Of a DNA stretch of 64,000 nucleotides, positions 19,391 to 30,133 are shown in pieces. Below the pieces are notes generated by a model. The model saw only the letters and a list, made by a program, of their open reading frames with translations. It had not been told where the DNA came from and did no database searches. Where the stretch lies: assembly GCA_943735955.1 (NCBI GenBank), contig OX030966.1, positions 620,018 through 684,017 of the forward strand. Direction: 5' to 3'. The stretch comes from Piscicola geometra. Its lineage: Eukaryota > Annelida > Clitellata > Hirudinida > Piscicolidae. The translations under genes were made by a program, and so were the position numbers. Each line of letters opens with the position of its first letter. The first letter of the stretch is position 1.

Positions 19391-22300
19391 CTGCAAAAGA
19401 AATGATAGTGAGTGCTTGATGCCACAACATTACTGCTATGGCCACTACTCTGCTATTGCTACTAATGCTTTTTCTACAACTTCAAATTCTGCCTTTCGCC
19501 CAAAAATTCTGCTAATTAAAATTTTGACGCTTTTGCGTGGTGATTGAAAAAGGCTTCAGCTTTGGTAAGCACGTCCAAAGGGTGGCAGCATCCATGCGTG
19601 AAAGAACTAAGGTGATCGCAGCACTCAATGGGGATGTGAATTTGCGACACTGAAGAAGCTTTACAACGCCACGGTGAAGTCAGTACTCTGGTATGCTACC
19701 GCCAGCTGGATGCCATGGATTAGTGCTTCCAACTTTGACGTTTTGGAAAAAGAACAGAAGAGAGCGGCAAAGATCATCGCTGGGCTAACCAGGACATGCC
19801 TCGATGAAGCAGTGTGGCGAACATTGTGCCGGCAAGGACAAAGGGTTGTATGCTGACTCTGAGAGCCTATGAGAGAACGCTGAAGCTGGATGAACACCAC
19901 CCACTACGTGTGACAGCGGACAAGCATGTTCCGAAGCACCACAAACGAAAAAAAACTAGCAAGAGGATTCCAGAAGTGCATTGGCCCAGATCACAGGCAA
20001 TGATGCCATTCTAAACCCTTCACTCGCATCAGACCTAAACCATGGGAGGAGACACTTGCACTTCAGCTGTGCAGTGAACTCTCAGGTGGAGCCAACAAAA
20101 AGTCTGCAAAAGAGGTTCTCCAGGCTGATGTTGAGAAAACAATGATGCTACGCAAGCAAGAAGGGGGAGTGGTCATTTACACTGATGGGTCTGTAGATGG
20201 CAACAAAAAGAATGTTGGAAATGCAAAGGTGTTAATAGAGAGTGAGATGGTTAGAGACATCTGGATGGAAACAGCAGAGGTACTCTGTGCAGCCCATGAT
20301 GCTGAACCTAGAGCCATCAGCTTAGCAGCAAAGTGGATCGTGGAGCAACAGCGAGGCAAAGCGACCATCTTCACCGACAGTAAAGGAAGTGTCGGAAGCC
20401 TACAGAACACAGAAATATTTGACGATCTGCAGCTCAGTAGGACAAAAAAGAATCTCTTGAGAGCTAGCCGAAGCAATGAGTTGACAGTACAGTGGATTCC
20501 TGGACACACTGGTGTTCAAAGTAACGAGGCGGCAGACAAAGCTACACTCACCGCAAGCCAAGACGAACAACCACAGTCTGTCACGTGGTCGGCAATCAAG
20601 AGCAATCTCAAAAGTACGACATTTCCTGAGCTGTCGGATCCGAGACGAAAACGAATCTACGGTGCCTCACTGAAAAAAAGATGGTACCGGTAGGCGAGCA
20701 GAGACACTTTTGGCCCAGTTACGCAGCGGCCACTGTCCAGCCACAGCGTTTTACCGCAGGAACATCCTGAATGAAGATGCCACCTGTGAGTTGTGTGGTG
20801 AAGTGGAGACCAACCCAGACCACTTCTGGGACTGCAAGAGCAGCAGGAAAGAGAGAGAGGAGCTCATCCACACCGATCAATGCGATGAGGCTCTAAGAGA
20901 GAGAGGGGGGGAGGTGTTCACCTACCTTCTCCGCATGAGACCGGAATGGTTCGTCATGCGGAATAAGAACAAAAACTAAAAACGACAAAAAAACAACAAA
21001 GACAACACCTTAATAGCGTTCCAGACGCCGTGGAAAACAGGATTGTGATGCAGGCATATCACGTGGCCCAGTCGTTCGGGATAAAAGTTTGCGAATATTT
21101 GAGTGAGGCCGTATCCGATCTTGGGGTTGCAAGCTGGGAGAGTCATGCCTGCATGTGAGAGAGAAGGGGGTGTGGAGGACGTTTAATGAGGGTTTGAAGG
21201 GGGTAGGAAGGTAGGGTTGGAAGATTAAGTTGGAAGGATGGGTTAGAAGGGTGGGTTGGAAACGGGGAGATAAGTGAAAAGAATTAGAAAGGTAGTTGGA
21301 GGAGGGAATTAGCGAGGTAGGTTGAAAGAATTAGAAGTTGGAAAGATAGGTTAGAAGAAGAGTAGAAGGGGGCTGAAAGAAGAGTAGAAGGGGGCTGAAA
21401 GAAGATTGAAAGGGTGGTTGGAAAAAAATCCGAAAACAAGGTTAGAAAGGAAATAGGATGGTAATTGGGAAGATAAACTAAATAGCTATTTTGAAAGACT
21501 TAAAAAACGTCAAAAACGTTGGCAAAATTTAAAAAGATATATGAAAAAAATGCATCTTGCCAAAATTAACCCGCAAATTTTTTTAGTTGTTTTTGAAAAA
21601 GCCTGGGTTAGGAAAATTTTGTTCAAGGTCTATTTTAGTCGTATGTTTTGGAAGCAGGATATTATTGGTCTCGAAGCCCGTTCGGGTTCACGCCACGTTA
21701 ATAATACTCGTCGTTGTATTGTATTGTATTGTATTATTGAACACAGACCCGAAATGCGCTTCCGTAAATTACTAAAACTTTGATCCAAAAGCACTTTGCA
21801 TTAGGCAATTCATCTTCGAATTGATTTCCATCAATTTTGAGAACAGCCTTCGAATGCAAATGCGAGGATCGATTTGTGCTGACGTCACCGATGTGACCTT
21901 ATGAAGCCTTCAATGATAAAGAGGAAACAGATTTGAAGCTCAGATTAATGAGAAAACAATTTCTTGACGATGAAACTAGTGTTGATTGAAAAAAATTCAT
22001 TAGGTTTACAAAAACCATATCTTTTCACGCCCCAACCATCAAGTCAACCACCCAAAGCCAAAAACCACAGCTCAGTGAAACCAACCACCAGGGACGCTCA
22101 CAAGAGTGCAAAAGAAAACAATCACTTCCAGTTTAGCCTTCATTTTTCTGCACAGTTTTTTAGTCAACATAAAAAAATTTTTTTTCATCACGTAACCATT
22201 ACGATTAAATTAAAATCTAATAAGAGAAAATTAAACCTTTTTAATTTTTAAAGATTTTAAACCTATGTTCCCTAAGTGGAACGTTGGGTCACTCTAATAA

Positions 22301-25300
22301 GTAAATTACACAAATGGAATAAAACCTAAAAAATATTGTATAAAATGAACAATCGTCGCGAAAAGTATTTGAGAACAACATAATTTGTAATATAATGTCA
22401 AAATGAATTCCAAGCACTGTAAATCAGAGTCAATAATTTTTTTACTGTGATACATTTGAAAACATATTTCATGCAGCCGTTTATTGCATTTCATACACCT
22501 CCTTCTTGTATTTTCACTACAATCGGCACAACGACTATGTAGAGTCTAACGAATAAAGTGTTGAAGCCCATCGTAGTTTATGCATAGAGATGTGGTCGAA
22601 ATTGGACCTCCCAATCGGAGTCGAGCAATAGATCTCAAAAAACCTAAAACTAGTTCATGTCGAAATTCTAGATGACTCAGCCTACCCGATGAAAGAACAT
22701 TCCAATGAATTTTTTATGCCACAATCACCGCAGTAATGATTTATTTAGTGAAAAGATTCCACCTCCATTTCTTGTCTTCACTTCTTGGTCTATGTGCCGA
22801 AAGAAATCCATCACACAGATCAACTCCTCCCACGCCAGCAGTATAGTTTGCTAACATCTTGGGTTGAAATACTTTTTTTATTGGCACCTTACCACAAGAT
22901 TTACACATTAAAAGTTTAATGCCCAGGTTACCAAGTTATTATCTTACAAGTTACCATCCTACAAATCGAACTTTGTCAACACAACAATACTGGTACTTCC
23001 TCTCTCAGCCTTGTTAAATTCTCACTTGCTCGGTAAGGGGCATCATGAAACAAAGTCTCGAAAAAAAGAATATGATTTTCTTTTACTAGAATTAACAAAA
23101 CTGTTTCACGTGTTTTCCAAGCAACCTGTGTTCTGGTCGGTCAGTTATGCCGCTATAATACTAGCTTGATATGGTTAAGAATCAACCGAACACCACATCC
23201 AGTTTTTATCAAACTCTTATTCGCTTACCACGAATAAACATTTTAGCCCCTTGGTGTTTCTAGTATGAAACTATGAATTAATAAATACCCAGCTTATCAT
23301 CTAAAAGCTTATCTGTTTGAGAGATATACAATACAATACAATACAACGACGAGTATTATTAACGTGGCGTAAACCTGGACGGGCTTCGAGACCACTTGGT
23401 TATGAAAAATTTGATAATAATATTAATGATAGATGAATAAATGAAAAGTATAGGAAAAGTAAGTTATTGAAATTGAACCATAAAATCATTTATATATATA
23501 TATATATATACATATGCACATATATAAACACATATATTTACATATTTTGTTTAAATTTATTTTTTTTAAATAGACAAAATATTTTTTTTAAAGATTGAAA
23601 GTGAAATGATAATAACAATAAATTTAAGAAAATTTAAGAAAATATTTTACAATTATTATTGACCATTAGTATAAATATAAAAAAGAATGAAATTGGGAAG
23701 CAAGAAATTGATTAATGAAAAATGAGCAGTAAATTTGTAAGTTATTGTTATCGGTCGAACATATACGTTTTCAGGGAACGGCTGAATGTCGCGGTCGAGC
23801 TCGGGGATTTGAGTCTATTGGGAAGACTATTCCAAAGAGTCGGCGCTGGAACAAAAAAGCTTCTTGCATCTGCATACTTTAGTTTGTAGCTCTGTGGAAC
23901 TACATCTCTCGACCTAGCAGACCTGAGTCTTTCCCTCTGGGAAAGACTTGCTCTCATGACAAGGCTACTCGACAAATAATCTGGACACTCATTAGACAGA
24001 CACTTGTGCATTAACAAGATGTTTTTGTATTGAATTCTACTTTCAACACGAAGCCAGTAAAGCTCCTTGAGAACAGGGCTGATGTGATCATACTTTCTAG
24101 CATCTGTTATGAGCCTAGCTGTGGTGTTGATTATAGACTGAATTTTCTGCAGCTGCGTCATTGGCAACCCAGTAAGAAAGATATTGCCATAGTCAATTCG
24201 ACTGAGAATTAAAGCAGAAGCCAATGTTCTCAGTGAGTCCTTGGTCAATAACCATCTTAAGGATCGTATTTGGCGTAAAGAAGCAAAGCAGGTTTGAGTC
24301 ATCTTGTTGATGTGTGTCGTCATGGTGAGGTCTTTGTCGAGATAAACTCATAGGTTTCTGACACTATCGGAAGGAATTATCTCGTTCTGACAAATGCGAA
24401 CTGGATCTTTGGGAGTGTGAGTAGAGTTTCGACGGGATGAGAGCCAGATAACTTCAGTTTTGCTGGAGTTAAGTTTCAGTTGATTGGCACCCATCCAAGC
24501 AGCAATTTCATCAATGCATGATGACACCCTTTCTTGCAGGTCAGCCTGATGACCTTTAATGCAATGACCGTAAATCTGGGTGTCATCAGCGTACTGATGA
24601 AAAGCGAGCTCATGTCTAGCTGCTATTCTTTCCAAATCTCCAGTGTACAAAGAGAACAGTAAAGGACCAAGGACTGAACCTTGGGGGACTCCTACAGCGG
24701 AAACCGACATTGTCGATTTTGTCCCACTACAGCGGATGTCAAAACATCTGTCATTTAAGTAGTCCCTAAACCATTCTAACGCAGAGTCAGAGAAACCATA
24801 GGAGATGTGCAGTCTTCGGAGCAGTGTTGCGTGAGCTACCAGATCGAAAGCTGCCGATAGATCAAGCCAAACTAACAATGTAAGCTTACCGTCATCTGCT
24901 GCCCTAACGATGTCTGAAAAGACTTTGGTTATGGCAGTTTCTGTCGAATGATGACGACGGTAGGCTGACTGCAAGGGAGGGAAAAGATGAAATTCTGCAA
25001 GGTAGTTGACTACTCTGTGGAGAACTAATCTTTCCATGAGTTTGGACAACACCCTCAAGTTTGAAATAGGCCTGTACGACGAAGTTTCAGTGAGTTTAAG
25101 ACTTAGCTTCTTGAGCAGTGGCGTGATGTAGGCCGACTTGAAAGACTTCGGAACCCTGTCTGCCGAAAAAGACCTGTTGAATAAGCTCACTAAAAAAGAA
25201 GCAATTATTCCAGATATCTCCTTCAACAGCCATGTAGGAACCGGGTCATTCGAGCACTGCTTATTCGGAAGCCCTTGAATAGCCCTAACTACTTCTTCTT

Positions 25301-28300
25301 CGTCGACTATGCTGAACCTATTCAAACTGAGCCCGTGCTCGCAGAATGAAAATGTTGGGTCATCTTGGGCATTGATTGACCTTCTCGCCGACGCAACTTT
25401 TTCTGTGAGGTGTGCGTGATAGTCATCAGCACTGATGCCTGAGACTGACGACGTCTTACTTCTGCCCGCGATGCTATTGATGAGTTTCCAGGTGTCAGCT
25501 GGCTTCCCTTTGGACTGAGAAAGCTTCAAGTTCCAGAACTGCTCTCGCTTGCGTCTGCACAGACTCTTGTAAACTTTCAACTGCTTGACCCAGGCAGTAC
25601 GTGCTTGCTCATTTTTTGACTTACAGTAGCTTCTCTCGAGACTTCTCTTAAGGCGTTTAGAGGCGCGACACCCATGGTCAAACCAAGGGTCCGAAGGCCT
25701 CTGGTGTACTCTAACAGTATTAGGAGGAATCAACTTATCGAGAATGCTAGTCAAAGTGGAGCTGTAAAGGTCAGCAGCTGAATCTACATCAAGGTCAGTG
25801 CTAGACGAGAGTGGAGACAGTCGAACCTGTTGAGCAAACTCTGTTCTATCCAAGAGTTTCCAGCGTCTACTAGACGTTTTTTTGTACACAGGAGGAGGCT
25901 TGGCCAGTTGACACTTCCAGACCAACAGTTTGTGGTCAGAGAAGCCTACATTTAATTTATCATATATTATATTTCAGTATATTATATTATAGTATATTAT
26001 ATTATTCTATTATTATGTATTTTGGTGATAGTCTTACAACTTTAAATACTGAAAGATTTTTATTGTAAGCTAGATAACAGAATTTTTTCAGTTTTTTTAC
26101 AGATTTTTTCACTAATGAGAGTGACCCAACGTTCCCGAAGTGGAACATAGCCACAAAAATTCAGTTTTCATTAAACAAAAATTAATTATTCTTTTAAAAC
26201 ACCTATGAAATTGTTAATCAAGTAGTAACATAAAAGGTTAAATTTACATCTGTTATCAATTCAGCAACAAAACGAAAAAAGTATAACTAAAAGACATGAA
26301 AATTTTGTTTTTTTTACCAACTTTAGTCTGAAATAACATTTTGAAAAATCAAAATATCTTTATACAATTTTTTATAATATAACGACGAACATCTTGACTC
26401 AACGTAAACATAAAACGTTCTTCTAAAACACTTCATTGTCTCATTTAGGACCTAAGATATGTTCCACTTTGGGAATGTTTGACCAATAAAAGTTAAACTA
26501 GCAAAATGCTAAAATCAGATATTATTATCAATTTTTTCTTAGGTAATTTTATCTGGTTCATATGATTCACCCCTTAGAGAAAAAAAAGGATGAAAGAGTG
26601 TTTGAAGATTTAGGCCGCATGCGATTTGAAGCCGGTGATACTGAATTGCAGCATCATTTTGAAAACGGAACATTATATGCATTATACCGATCACCTATTA
26701 ATCAAAATGAAATAGTAAATCTTTGCTGAGAAACAATAAAAGAGCTTGAACAAGCTTGTGCTTACAGCATTTTAGCTTACAAGACCGCCGATATTTCAGA
26801 AAAAGAGCAGTTGAGCATTGGAAGGAGCAGTCAAGCATTAAAAGGAATTCAAAACCGTATTCTAAACTAAAAGAAATAACTATATTTTTGGAAGTCTGTG
26901 TTACCACGAAGTTTGGTACCCAACATTCCCAAAATGTGTGAAACCAGATGGTCTGAAAGTGCAAAAATATTTTTATCTTCAAATTTTTTTAAATAGAAAT
27001 CACAAATGCTTTCTGAAAAATGGATGAAGAGAGGATTACTAATACAAAAATCAAATCAAATCAGTTGCATGCTGCCGCCTGTGATGCGTCATTTGTGGTG
27101 TTGTTCTGTTTAATTGCAAAATATTTGACATTATGGAAACTGGTCAAATGATATGTTAAAAAATCATCGAGAAAAGAGAGAGAATGTTAAAAAATAAATG
27201 TTAAAAGATGCAAGAGATGACGCGGACAATATGAATATCGATTTGAATGCAGTTCGAATAGTTGCTCGAAAAAACACAAAATCAAGCCCTTCATTTGAGT
27301 TTTGAAGAAGATCCTCAAAGACTCCATACTTGCTTTCATCGAAGACCACTCGTTGAATGATTGGATCAAATCAATTTACTCAAGAAAAAAATCCACGATT
27401 TGTAAGGCTTTGAAGAAGAATAAGATTGTAGTTTGACACGTGTAATAATTTCAAGGATATTCCAAGTTATTGAAAAGTTTGCTATTAAACCCCAAAACCT
27501 TTTTGCTGATGATGTTAATAAACATGTGGCTGGTGTTCTACTGCCCAAGAATTAAACACTTAGTGAATATGCATCTTGTTTCAAGAAAACTCCAACTGAA
27601 ACTAACGAAACTTCAGAAGAAGAAGAAAAGGAAGAACTTACTCAATGTTTGTTAAAAGTGGGAGATTTTTATAATTTCTCATTGCCTAAAAGCAACTAAT
27701 CCATTGAAAATTTTGAATTTATTTACAAAATGATGAATAATGTCGTTTTAAAGTTTTTTTGATAGTTCAAATAAAGTTGCAGTAAAAATTAAAGGCAATA
27801 TAAATTGTTGAATTTTTTTCAAAACCACTGAGCATAGGAAACCCCTCTTATAAGGACAAAATATTGTGACCCGAACACTGTCCTTATAAGAGCAGTTTTA
27901 CTGTATTTGAGATTATTAGAAAATAGTATTTTAGAAAATTTTTCCACAAATGTAATATAAAGTATAGAATTTAAATTAGAATTTATTTGTAAAAGAAATC
28001 CAAATTTTTAAGATATAAATAAATCAATCAATCAATCACAGGCATTTATATAGCGCTTTTTATCTAATTCAAAATCGCTTTTCAAATAAATTTGTTAAAT
28101 AAAACGGTTTTCAGACCACTACCAATATATGTATATATATCAATTTAAATATAGCAAAACAAATAATCAACCTCAATAATCCAACTTTACCCACACCACC
28201 ATGACAATCACCGCCAAAAAAGCACTATCACCACTAATAAAAAATTCAATCATCCCCACAGTACGAACACTCATACCACAGCCCAATCATCACCACATCA

Positions 28301-29736
28301 TCCTCAAAACCACAAAACACAATCATCATGAATCGATAAATAATAAAAAATGTAAATGTCACATATTTTATTTGAGCCAGTTACTCAAGCAATCTGGATT
28401 TAAAAAGGCTCTTTTCTCTGAAATACCAATATCTTCGCTCATTTTAAAATAAAAAAGGTTGAATACACGAGAGCACCCCCTTCCCCAACAACTCACCACG
28501 ACAGTCGAGCAAAAATACCCAGGTAGAAACTCCGTCCTGCATGGTTTTCTGAGCGTTTTCGATGAGATAGGTGCAGTGCGCGACGGTGTCTTCGACGCTT
28601 GGAACGCTCGCTGACGTCTGAGTGAAGCAGGCGTATATCACCGGACGTGCTTTCAAGTCAAAGCCTACTTGTCTCTGTGTGTGTGTGTGTGTTTGTGTGT
28701 GTGAGTGTGTGTGTGTGTTTGTGTGTGTGTTCGTGTGTGTGTGCTTGTTTGTGGGTGTTTGTTTTTGTGAGTGTGTGTGTTTGTCTGTTTGTGTGTGTTT
28801 AAAATCTAACTGTGTTTTTGCCGTGCGCTTTAGAATTTTAGAAACATGTATATATAAACACATCCACCTTATCTCACCGCATCTCCATTTCCACACCACA
28901 TCTCCATCTCCACACCACATCTTCACACCACATTTCCAAACCACATCTCCACACCACATCTCCACACCACATCTCCACACCACATCTCCACACCACATCT
29001 CCACACCACATCTCCACACCACATCTCCAAACCACATCTCCATCTCCACACCACATCTCCATCTCCACACCACACCTTCATCTCCACACCACATCTCCAC
29101 ACCACATCTCCAAACCACATCTCCACACCACATCTCCACACCACATCTCCACACCACATCTCCACACCACATCTCCACACCACATCTCCACACCACATCT
29201 CCACACCACATTTCCAAACCACATCTCCACACCACATCTCCACACCACATCTCCACACCACATCTCCACACCACATCTCCACACCACATCTCCAAACCCC
29301 ATCTCCATCTCCACACCACATCTCCACACCACATCTCCACACCACATCTCCACACCACATCTCCACACCACATCTCCAAACCACATCTCCATCTCCACAC
29401 CACATCTCCACACCACATCTCCACACCACATCTCCATCTCCACACCACATCTCCACACAAAATCTCCATCTCCACACCACATCTCCATCTCCACACCACA
29501 TCTCCACACCACATCTCCATCTCACAATGCTATGGAAGCCTGGTTTTTTGTGGCACCAAGAACACTCGGCATTGACGACGTCGTTTTCCCTTCTCCACTC
29601 AACAGCCCTCTTCAGCAAACTTTCCGCCTCCTCAACGTTCCAATTGCGAGCCTTCAAGAAACGTTTGAGACTGCGTGGTGGGGTGGTGATAGTGATGTTG
29701 GTGTTGTTGGCGTTCAAATTGAAATGAAAAGAGGTT
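18920..29736 (-). CDS. CRAL-TRIO (SEC14-like) lipid-binding protein gene, four exons seen, 5' end missing
   Basis: Exons 29736-29526, 28674-28497, 21148-21009 and 19390-18920 join without a frame error: 1,000 nt, one base of a split codon plus 332 codons and a stop. CRAL-TRIO N helices are at residues about 22-50 (SLKRFLKARNWNVEEAESLL). The lipid-binding domain runs about 71-215, with RQVGFDLKARPVIYACF, STWVFLLDCRGMTLPACNP, FANFYPERLGHVICLHHNPV, FHGVWNAIK and VFLHQNTVAKVRLI. The tail is acidic (VVEEEEAVV, SIDDDSESEE). Proteins of this fold carry phosphoinositides, tocopherol or retinoids between membranes; the ligand here is unknown. No signal peptide or transmembrane segment was seen. The first exon seen starts after an acceptor (TTTCCTATCAG), so an upstream exon with the start codon is missing from my view. 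The introns are 851, 7,348 and 1,618 bp and full of transposons. Confidence 0.9.
19560..20999 (+). mobile_element. 5'-truncated I-clade-like LINE inside the third CRAL-TRIO intron, antisense
   Basis: Plus-strand pieces: ATVKSVLWYATASWMPWISA and EKEQKRAAKIIAGLTRTCLD (RT C-terminus, 19674-19810). Next is an RNase H frame 20142-20693 (VVIYTDGSVDGNKKN, AKWIVEQQRGKATIFTDS, VQWIPGHTGVQSNEAADKA). Then 20700-20979 gives AETLLAQLRSGHCPATAFYR with zinc knuckle CELCGEVETNPDHFWDC. The RNase H active-site residues are present. Frameshifts lie near 19850, 20060 and 20695. The A-rich tail (20973-20999) stops within about 10 bp of the 5' splice site of the host gene's third exon. Confidence 0.88.
21009..21148 (-). 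CDS. CRAL-TRIO gene, third visible exon (140 bp)
   Basis: Acceptor CTCTCTCACATGCAG (21149-21163). Two bases complete the glycine codon started in exon 2, then 46 codons: MTLPACNPKIGYGLTQIF, ANFYPERLGHVICLHHNPVF, HGVWNAIK. 'NFYPERLGHV' is the hallmark central block of SEC14 proteins. The donor AAG|GTGTTG at 21008 is weak, and a LINE tail begins about 10 bp into the intron. The next exon continues in phase (AIK-VFLHQNT). Confidence 0.9.
21160..21500. repeat. Purine-rich imperfect repeat tract
   Basis: Diverged GGTTGGAAGGATGGGTTAGA / AGAAGAGTAGAAGGGGGCTG type units in the intron upstream of the third CRAL-TRIO exon. It is polypyrimidine on the gene's coding strand, close to that exon's acceptor. 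Confidence 0.6.
21660..21750 (+). mobile_element. SINE tail module
   Basis: GGTCTCGAAGCCCGTTCGGG then TTCACGCCACGTTAATAATA and (TTGTA)n. The same 3' module occurs in the S1 SINEs (16640, 46750) and at 23326-23400 and 34365-34440. The head is missing or too diverged. Confidence 0.65.
22740..23300 (-). pseudogene. PiggyBac transposase remnant
   Basis: The minus strand reads TPRG, stop, NVYSW, then NKSLIKTGCGVRLILNHIKL, NHILFFETLFHDAPYRASE, MCKSCGKVPIKKVFQPKML, ANYTAGVGGVDLCDGFLSAH and EDKKWRWNLFT. The last block matches piggyBac 'yn..MgGVDl.D......r....r.kkWw..lf', and the middle one matches the 'yfDNfFtS..Ll' region. Many stops and frameshifts are present. The N-terminal half is missing. Confidence 0.7.
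23326..23400 (-). mobile_element. SINE tail module, reverse orientation
   Basis: ACAATACAATACAACGACGA GTATTATTAACGTGGCGTAA ACCTGGACGGGCTTCGAGAC is the reverse complement of the tail at 21660-21735. Confidence 0.65.
23748..25960 (-). mobile_element. Nearly intact L2/CR1-like LINE, 5'-truncated in the endonuclease
   Basis: The frame begins just after the endonuclease SDH motif (VGFSDHKLLVWKCQ, about 25955-25910). It runs 525 codons through the linker and RT: SNDPVPTWLLKEISG, YRPISNLRVLSKLMERLVL, LLVWLDLSAAFDLVAHATLL, VGVPQGSVLGPLLFSLYTGD, FHQYADDTQIYGH and MGANQLKLNSSKTEVIW. One TGA (24348-24350) stands where a glycine codon is expected (NL-stop-VYLDKDL). The frame then continues 191 codons (24323-23748) to the usual C-terminus (APTLWNSLPNRLKSPSSTAT). 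There is no RNase H. One lesion in about 720 codons makes this the youngest LINE in the window. It lies in the 7.3-kb CRAL-TRIO intron, sense to the host gene. Confidence 0.9.
26156..27160. other. Intronic AT-rich DNA with further piggyBac-type ends
   Basis: Contains ATATGTTCCACTTTGGGAAT at 26458-26477 and the inverted CCAACATTCCCAAAATGTGT at 26918-26937, related to the piggyBac-type ends above. A plus frame at 26562-26729 (RVFEDLGRMRFEAGDTELQH, HFENGTLYALYRSP) is coding-like in composition but not recognised. Confidence 0.45.
27200..27912 (+). mobile_element. Pogo/Tigger-like DNA transposon remnant
   Basis: The plus strand reads VIEKFAIKPQNLFADDVNKH, VAGVLLPKN, then TETNETSEEEEKEELTQCLL and KVGDFYNFSLPKSN, like the acidic C-terminus of Tigger-type transposases. 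The right end (27830-27907, read inverted) is TACAGTAAAACTGCTCTTAT AAGGACAGTG followed by TTTGTCCTTATAAGAGGGGT. It has the CAGT start and repeated TTATAAGGACA motif of pogo-group ends. The left end was not found. It lies in the CRAL-TRIO gene's long intron. Confidence 0.55.
28024..28340 (-). mobile_element. 3' part of a LINE/SINE repeat, family R, copy 1
   Basis: The sequence AATCAATCAATCACAGGCAT / TATATAGCGC through AACGGTTTTCAGACCACTAC to CCACCATGACAATCACCGCC matches 55099-55390 closely. The terminal (GATT)n and GCGCTATATAAAT on the minus strand are the usual LINE-type 3' end. No coding is retained. Confidence 0.75.
28497..28674 (-). CDS. CRAL-TRIO gene, second visible exon
   Basis: The acceptor is the end of a (CA)n tract on the coding strand (ACACACAG|AGACAAGTA). 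It reads RQVGFDLKARPVIYACFTQT through EDTVAHCTYLIENAQKTM to STWVFLLDCR and one base of the next glycine codon. The donor G|GTGAGT at 28496 is consensus. It begins the lipid-binding sheet of the domain. Confidence 0.9.
28675..28800. repeat. (TG)n microsatellite abutting a splice acceptor
   Basis: About 120 bp of TG repeats with TTTG interruptions. On the gene's coding strand it is (CA)n ending in the AG acceptor of the second CRAL-TRIO exon. Confidence 0.95.
28862..29524. repeat. 13-bp minisatellite filling the first CRAL-TRIO intron
   Basis: About 50 copies of CCACACCACATCT, some followed by a 6-bp CCATCT. It occupies nearly the whole intron between exons 29526 and 28674, and abuts the donor within a few bases. 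The long open frames on both strands are by-products of a stop-free 13-mer. Confidence 0.95.
29526..29736 (-). CDS. CRAL-TRIO gene, first visible exon
   Basis: The acceptor TTTCCTATCAG precedes 29736. The exon starts with the last base of a split codon and reads TSFHFNLNANNTNITITTPP then SLKRFLKARNWNVEEAESLL, and ends CSWCHKKPGFHSI. The donor is ATT|GTGAGA at 29525. An in-frame TAA lies just upstream of the acceptor, so the frame cannot extend further without splicing. Confidence 0.85.
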
Positions 29737-30133
29737 CTGATAGGAAATTAATGATGATTTTATTTTTATATTTTCACTTGAAAGCAATATTTAAAATAAA
29801 AATAGTTGGTGCGTCCCCATATGCTATTTAACCTCTGCTTGAAAGTCAGGCACAATCAAATGCTGCAAGGACAGTTTTGATAATAGTTCAAACACTTTCG
29901 AACAGCAATTTGCAATGCAAAACTTGCATGGGAACATGTGGGAACATGCTCACTATGCTTATGACATTTTCTTTTTTTCCAGATGGTTTCACACGATGAG
30001 ACCATCTAACTCTTAGAGATGGAAAAGCTTTTATAATATTGAATAACTGAAGTGTTAGAACCATGCCATTTGTGGGAAAGTTATAATCTGTGATCCTAGA
30101 AGTGACAATACTGGAGTAAAAATGGAATTGTTT
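29737..30133. other. Region upstream of the CRAL-TRIO exons
   Basis: It should contain, or lie in, the intron before the first visible exon. No start exon was recognised. Confidence 0.4.

Larger units (their letters stand above)
22262..26155 (-). mobile_element. PiggyBac-like element split by a LINE, ends only approximate
   Basis: Inverted ends: TATGTTCCCTAAGTGGAACG TTGGGTCACTCT at 22264-22295, and the reverse complement of TATGTTCCACTTCGGGAACG TTGGGTCACTCT at about 26118-26149. A piggyBac transposase remnant lies at 22740-23300. A LINE (23745-25960) and a SINE tail (23326-23400) lie within. Similar ends at 26455-26490 and 26905-26945 suggest more copies next door. TTAA targets could not be fixed. 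Confidence 0.55.

Noticed and set aside
19661..19900. Minus-strand frame in the third intron of the CRAL-TRIO gene as an extra exon
   Set aside because: It is antisense to the LINE RT/RNase H sequence, and the flanking exons already join in phase without it.
28444..29717. Long MWCGDVVWRCG-type repeat protein on the minus strand and a HHIST-type one on the plus strand
   Set aside because: A by-product of the stop-free 13-bp minisatellite inside an intron; only the end parts are real exons of the CRAL-TRIO gene.
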